64,000 nucleotides of DNA from Thelonectria olida (lineage: Eukaryota; Ascomycota; Sordariomycetes; Hypocreales; Nectriaceae), in contig JAGPYM010000016.1 of the NCBI GenBank assembly GCA_020736575.1, positions 62,001 through 126,000 on the forward strand. Reading direction: 5' to 3'. Within the stretch, counting starts at the first letter, position 1. Every line of letters starts with the position of its first letter. A model generated the notes under the pieces. The model was not told the DNA's origin. It worked only from the letters and a program-made list of their open reading frames with translations, and ran no database searches. This document shows, piece after piece, positions 59,123-64,000 of this stretch. The position numbers and the translations under genes were made by a program.

Positions 59123-60126
59123 CTACAGCTTTGACGGGCCCCAAATCTTCTCCTGCTTGACCCAATTCCAGACCATATCGTCTCCCTTGTTGGCGTTACT
59201 GGTGATGAACCCCTTCTCAGGGCTATGATCAGGTCCCGGGTCATTGAAGACGGAAACCTGTCGCGTATTATCCTTGCCAACTTCCAAAATGGTCCCACCG
59301 CCATGCTCATCATTCTCAACCGTAGCAAGCATGGCCTGGGCGACTTCTTCGGGAGTAACCCATCCATCTTGCTTTTCGTCAACGTTGACCAGCTTTTCCG
59401 GGTGATCCGTCCACAGAGGTGTTCGCACTACGCCAGGCGCAACAGCAGTAACGCGGATTCCGGTAGAAGCTTCCAAAGGAGCGAGACATCTTACGAAGCC
59501 AGTGATTCCAAACTTGGACGCTCCATACAAAGGGGCTCTAAAGACAGGCAAGTAGCCAGCCACTGACGCTATGTGGACGATGCGCTTTGGGTTGTCTGTC
59601 GATGCCTTCGTTTGTGAAGCTGCCTTGGGGTATAACCAGTGGGAGATGGCCATCTGAGATGCGCGAATCGGGTGCGTCAGGTTAATATCGAGCAATTTGT
59701 AATGACCCTCATCGAGGGCGTCTTTACTCTCCGGTGAGCCGGGTGGGTGCCAGAAGCTGGACCAGTGAGGCTCGTAAACGCCCGCGCCAGGACAGAGAAT
59801 ATCGAACCCGCCAAATTCGTCCAATGCAGTCTTGAACATTTGAGATATAGCAGGCCACGAGGTGACGTCTGTTTTTATAAAGGCAGCCCTTGGAGACTTC
59901 CCCTTTGCTTGGTATTGAGCGAGGAGGGCTTTGGCCTCTGGGCGAAGTGAGAGGTCGGCAAAGACGACATTGCAGCCTTTTGAGAGGAGTATCCGGGCGA
60001 ATTCGAGATTAATTCCTACAATATTCAGCCAGAATCCGACGAGGTATCGTTATTTTCATGCTTACCGGAACCGGCACCTGTAATGATGGCGGTTTTACCA
60101 GAGACGGAGAATCGAGTTGCGGCCAT
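59123..60126 (-). CDS. Short-chain dehydrogenase with SKL peroxisomal signal
   Basis: Two exons, 60066-60126 and 59123-60015 (intron 50 nt), giving 317 residues. The cofactor loop TGAGSGI is completed across the intron, and the acidic end of beta-2 (VVFADLS) suggests NAD preference. Catalytic Tyr184/Lys188 lie in YGASK. The protein resembles fungal 15-hydroxyprostaglandin-dehydrogenase-like SDRs. It ends in GPSKL, the canonical PTS1, so peroxisomal targeting is likely. This points to lipid or hydroxy-acid oxidation rather than sugar metabolism, though the substrate is unknown. It is divergent from a Zn2Cys6 regulator 408 bp away and convergent with the GH31 gene. Confidence 0.92.
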
Positions 60127-60534
60127 GGTGAGTCAATGAATCTTGGGCCAGACTCTCCAGGTTTTTCTTCACCAGATGAGTCAATTGGAAAATCACTCGA
60201 AATGTTACATCACTAAGGGAGCACGACACGTCCTATTGATCGCTATATAGCTGCCTGCAAAGTTACGTCTGAGTGATCCCCCACTGATCTCGGCAATCTA
60301 AACCCCGCACTCGGCTTGTTGACCATATTCGGATCCTCGTCTTTTTTGCCATCTCGGCTCGATTTCCGGCTTCGTCATCACGAGATCATAGAGACAAAGA
60401 CTCATCTTGAATCTCTATTTCCTCTTCCATCTTGGAACTCAGGGCCATCTAAGCAAGGGTCCTTACCCTTTGTCGACCTACTTTGCTTTCAGGGCATATA
60501 TCCGACGTCAACTCAATTGAGGTATTTCCGAAGA
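60127..60534. promoter_or_regulatory. Divergent promoter of SDR and Zn2Cys6 genes
   Basis: The 408-bp head-to-head spacer probably drives both genes. An ATG at 60316 opens a frame running into the regulator, but I judge it to be leader. Confidence 0.45.
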
Positions 60535-62637
60535 ATGCGCTCCTACTCTGGATGGTATGTAACTCCATGGCCCATGAACGTGTGACGAGTAAAGGACTAT
60601 TATTAACCATCCTTGCCTGTAGCTTGACGTGCAGATGCCGCAAACTGAAATGTGACGAAGTGAAACCTGTTTGCGGTCACTGTCTCAAGAGCTGTAGAGA
60701 ATGCAGCTATGCGGAGAGATCCGTCTTTCGCAACTTTGAGCTGCGGCCGCAATCCAAGGCTTCGAAACGGAAAGCCAACTCTATAGATGGTGATTCATCA
60801 GACCAGCTCTCAATATTCGAGGGTGATCATGTATGGCTGGAGGTCCCAGCGCAGCGTAGGTCTTCTGACATGTTATTAGTACCACTATTGATTCGTTTCA
60901 GTCACATTCGTTCATGTCGAGGACCCTTATTCTCATGAAAGCCTCGTCGTCGAGCAAGATGGCACGGATTCGACGAGCCATGAGCAAGGCGGTGACCTCT
61001 TACCTCGGTTTCCTAGTCACGGCCTCGAAGAATATATCCCAGAGGAGCATGATATTCTGGTTGATCCAAACCTGACATCAGATGTCTCTGGATTCTCTAC
61101 ACCTCGGGATATCGACAAATCCGGGTCTTCCCTGGACCCCAATATCATTGCATTACACCTCGTTCGACACTTCAGAGAAGGCCCAGGTCAATGGTAAGTG
61201 CAAGTCGTCTCAACCCTTACACAAAATTAATGAGCAAATAGGATGGATCTGTTCGACACTGGGTCATACTTTTCTTCCAAGGTTCCAGTCATTGCAGCTA
61301 CAAGACCATTACTCAAGTCGGCTGCTTGTGCACTCGCCGCCAAACATTTGCACCACATTCACTCCAACCGCCAGAACCCTCCACTATCCAAAAGGCTCGA
61401 CAGAGGCTCGCTGCTAAGTCTCACCGATGACAGCTTCGACTGGCATTACCAGTCAGCAACGTACTACGACCAGGCAATCGGCTACTTGAAAGATGCCGTC
61501 AACCTACAACGTTTTGAAGAAGACACTTCGGAAAAGGAAGAAATGTGCGCTGCTGTGGCCATCCTCTGCACGTACGAGTTGATGAATGCCCCTGGAACAG
61601 CCTGGAGAGCCCACCTCAGTGCATTGCCTCTTTTCAGCCCAGAAGCAGACCTCGCATCGGCCCCAACCTCGCCAGTAATCATCCCCAGGACTGCAATAAA
61701 GGGGCCCATCTTCTGGAGCCTTGCACGGCAAGACTTGCTCTGCGCTTGTACGTCCAGAGTCCCTTTCTTATTTAAAAACAGTGATTTGACCCATCATGTC
61801 GCAGTTATTAGCGAGACGCAAACTCGTCTGGACTTGAAAGACATGAGATTATGGCAAAACGCAGGCCTCGCTACCGATGAAGACGGCGTGTTGCAGCCGT
61901 TCAGCCCACCAAACTCGGCCGACGTGCGCCCCTCTGCGGATGTGGAAGAAGACACCAAGAGCAACGAATTGACATGGCTTCTCGGCAAGATTGCGAATTA
62001 TCTCACTTCTGGAGACGCTCTCTACCCCGAAGACTACGCGCTTCCTCGCGGGCAACGACCAGTCATAGGCGTGACTCAGGAGCAGCTCCTCGAGAGATGG
62101 AACTTCATGCTGATTGAGCTGCAGAAATGGCGGGCGAGTCTTCCGCCGACCTTTGGAGCGAGTGCTCGCACGAAATGCGCCGGAAACGCGAGGAAACAGG
62201 GCACGTTTGACCAGATTTGGTACGATATACCATTATGCGCGGCTACGATGCAGAGCTATCACATGGCAAGCATATTGCTGCTGGTCAATCAGCCCCAAGA
62301 GTCGACGGCAATTCGATCTACAGTGTCTGCCCGCCTCAAGTCATATCGTCACATCCAGACAGAAGTGCTTCGGCACGCGAGGGAAATTTGCGGCATCTCT
62401 CTGGCGAATCCAACTGACCCAGTTCGCATCAATTCCGTGCAGGCGCTTTTCGTGGCTGGGCAGGTCTTCTACGAACCCTTGGAGCAAAACGCCGTGCTGG
62501 ATTTACTGGGTGGGATTGAGAGGGATCTGGGGTGGACGACGAGTTACCATACGGCCAAATTAATAGATGAATGGACACGGGACCAGCATGGGCAGCAGAG
62601 GGAGAATAATTGCCGTGGGCATTGGCTGCTTCCGTAG
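60535..62637 (+). CDS. Zn2Cys6 fungal-specific transcription factor
   Basis: Four exons: 60535-60554, 60623-60855, 60902-61193 and 61242-62637, giving 646 residues. The first exon codes six residues and splits the codon of Cys7. Joining gives MRSYSGCLTC and a perfect cluster: Cys7, 10, 17, 24, 27 and 34 (C-X2-C-X6-C-X6-C-X2-C-X6-C). This strongly supports the tiny first exon and the 68-nt intron. The long C-terminal part has the fungal_trans_2 pattern: LDPNIIALHLVRHF, GPGQWMDLFDTGSYFSSKVP, then WHYQSATYYDQAIGYL and TWRAH-like segments, with the conserved C-terminal LIDEW. It is presumably a nuclear activator of nearby genes such as the divergent SDR. Introns of 46 and 48 nt are short but well formed. 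Confidence 0.9.
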
Positions 62638-63631
62638 CATCAAGCTGCCTTCCTTACCTCTGCAGGAGAAACGAATACTATCGCAAGCTTGTCCCCCCAC
62701 GCTGTCCAGCCATCGAAGACTCTGAGTGCAACGTGATCGAGGAACCGCTCGCGCTCGGTAGAATGGGCACCGACATGTCCAGCTTCAGAGCAAGCGAGCC
62801 AGTTGTTGGAGGCCATGTTGCAGCAAGTATCCACGAGTTGCGGGTCGTTGGGTGCGCCACCTCGGCACGATTGCTTCTTTCGTTTGCTAACGACCACGAC
62901 AAGAGTCGCAGTTTGTGACGAGGTCGTAGAGCAGAGGAAGATCGTACTGGACCGTGGAAGGGTACAAGTGAAGGAATTGGAGGACAACTATAAGTCCTTA
63001 TCTATGCTTTAACGATACCCAACTGGACTACACGACTTACAAGAATGTGAATGACTACTAAGCATTAAATCACATTAGGTAGCAGTTAATCAATGATTTA
63101 ATATGGCTTTGGAGCCTTTTATTTTCCATTTTTTCCCACTCACTTCGCCCTTCAAGCAAAGCAAAACACCATATCATATCCATGCCGTCCGTCTTCCAAA
63201 TGACAAAGGAAAATAGTGTAAACGATTGAATAGTAGTAGGTCCCGAGTTTCGTCGCTCAAGCACGCTTTCATAACAAAAGAATAAGAGAAATAAAAAAGA
63301 ACAAAGACAAAAGGAAAGGAAACAATGTAAAACTCATAACACGCCATGCCCATGCGATTCGCTTGCGAGTATCCCTTCTAACCAAACCTATTCCATTCCA
63401 TTCCATCGACCCATCCGTCGATATCTACTCACACAGAAGATGAAATTGTACACGGTACATGAGTCGTTAAGTGTTTCGTTAAAAATACTGAAAAAAATGT
63501 GAATATCAGGGTGGGCATTCATTCGCTTTAATCCGCGCCAGACCCTTCAGACTGAGACGACGATCGTCCGAGGTGCATGTTCTTTCGTTTGACGATTTGG
63601 CTATTCAGATGTTAGCCGTTGATGATTCCGT
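62638..63631. other. Convergent intergenic region
   Basis: No convincing gene. AT-rich around 63060-63480, fitting the long 3' untranslated region of the last gene. Confidence 0.5.
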
Positions 63632-64000
63632 TTACGCGACAAAGTAGGGGAGGACTCGCATTGCACCGCCTCGGTTTCCCGGGTCTCGGACCACGACGAT
63701 TTCGTCCTTCTTCTTGCCGCCGTCCTTCTTGCTGCTGCGTCCGCTTCGTGTGCGGCCAGCTCCGTTTCCTCCCGCGGCGCTGAGCTGCACGACGAGCGAG
63801 GCGACTTGGCCCTGGAGCATGGCCACGTCGTCGAGTGCCTGCTGCTGCCCGCGCTGGGCTTCTTCGAGTTGCTTCTTGGTGTCTTCGAGCTGCGCGCGCA
63901 GGCTTCCGTTCTCGACGCGGAGGGGTCCGACCTGGGCCGCGTCCTTCTCGGCGGCTTCAAGCTTCTTGGCAATCTCGTCGCGCTCGGTCGTGAGCGTGTC
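63632..64000 (-). CDS. C-terminal part of a coiled-coil protein (gene runs off the window)
   Basis: The frame is open to the window edge and codes the last 122 residues. Heptad-like segments (RDEIAKKLEAAEKDA, RAQLEDTKKQLEEAQ, DVAMLQGQVASLVVQL) indicate a coiled coil over about the first 75 residues. A Gly/Lys-rich basic linker follows (GRSSKKDGGKKKDE) and then the terminal VRDPGNRGGAMRVLPYFVA. The end could be changed by an intron I cannot see. The family and function are not recognisable from this fragment. A structural, motor-tail or vesicle-tether protein is possible. Confidence 0.7.
   Translation of the reverse strand, partial: DTLTTERDEIAKKLEAAEKDAAQVGPLRVENGSLRAQLEDTKKQLEEAQRGQQQALDDVAMLQGQVASLVVQLSAAGGNGAGRTRSGRSSKKDGGKKKDEIVVVRDPGNRGGAMRVLPYFVA

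Overview
The window is nuclear DNA of a filamentous ascomycete, most likely a Sordariomycete; the species cannot be named from sequence alone. The support is many short introns (46-91 nt) with GTRNGT donors and CTRAY-like branch sites, plus families typical of these fungi: fused dioxygenase/P450 oxylipin synthase, HET-domain proteins, Zn2Cys6 regulators, rhodopsin-fold membrane proteins, intracellular GH31 and alkyl sulfatase. About 21 protein genes can be modelled. No tRNA, rRNA or CRISPR array was seen.

Left part (1-12 kb): a cytochrome P450, a DUF2235 alpha/beta-hydrolase, a complete linoleate-diol-synthase-like oxygenase and an uncharacterised single-exon protein. From 12.2 to 21.1 kb is transposon-rich: an AT-rich decayed block, a minus-strand non-LTR retrotransposon endonuclease/reverse transcriptase whose C-terminal part is reached only through two intron-like interruptions, and on the opposite strand a CCHC-knuckle gag-like ORF1 gene with an intron and a 19-bp tandem-duplication frameshift.

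Middle part (22-35 kb): two rhodopsin-fold receptor-like membrane proteins, a CHK/APH-type kinase, an alkyl sulfatase and a secreted aldose 1-epimerase. From 38.5 to 47 kb lies a coherent amine-catabolism group: an NAD aldehyde dehydrogenase, an APC-family permease and a copper amine oxidase. The dehydrogenase and the oxidase both end in AKL, a peroxisomal PTS1 signal, and the permease/oxidase divergent promoter holds GATA-type sites and a repeated CreA-like element.

Right part (48-64 kb): two HET-domain genes flank a short-chain dehydrogenase (SDR) and a Zn2Cys6 regulator. The SDR promoter carries CGG triplets at exactly 10-bp spacing. Next come an intracellular GH31 glycosidase, a second SDR ending in SKL, a divergent Zn2Cys6 regulator, and the C-terminal end of a coiled-coil protein running off the window.

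Most exon joins were chosen by reading splice signals and phase by eye. They are consistent in frame but are not supported by transcripts.
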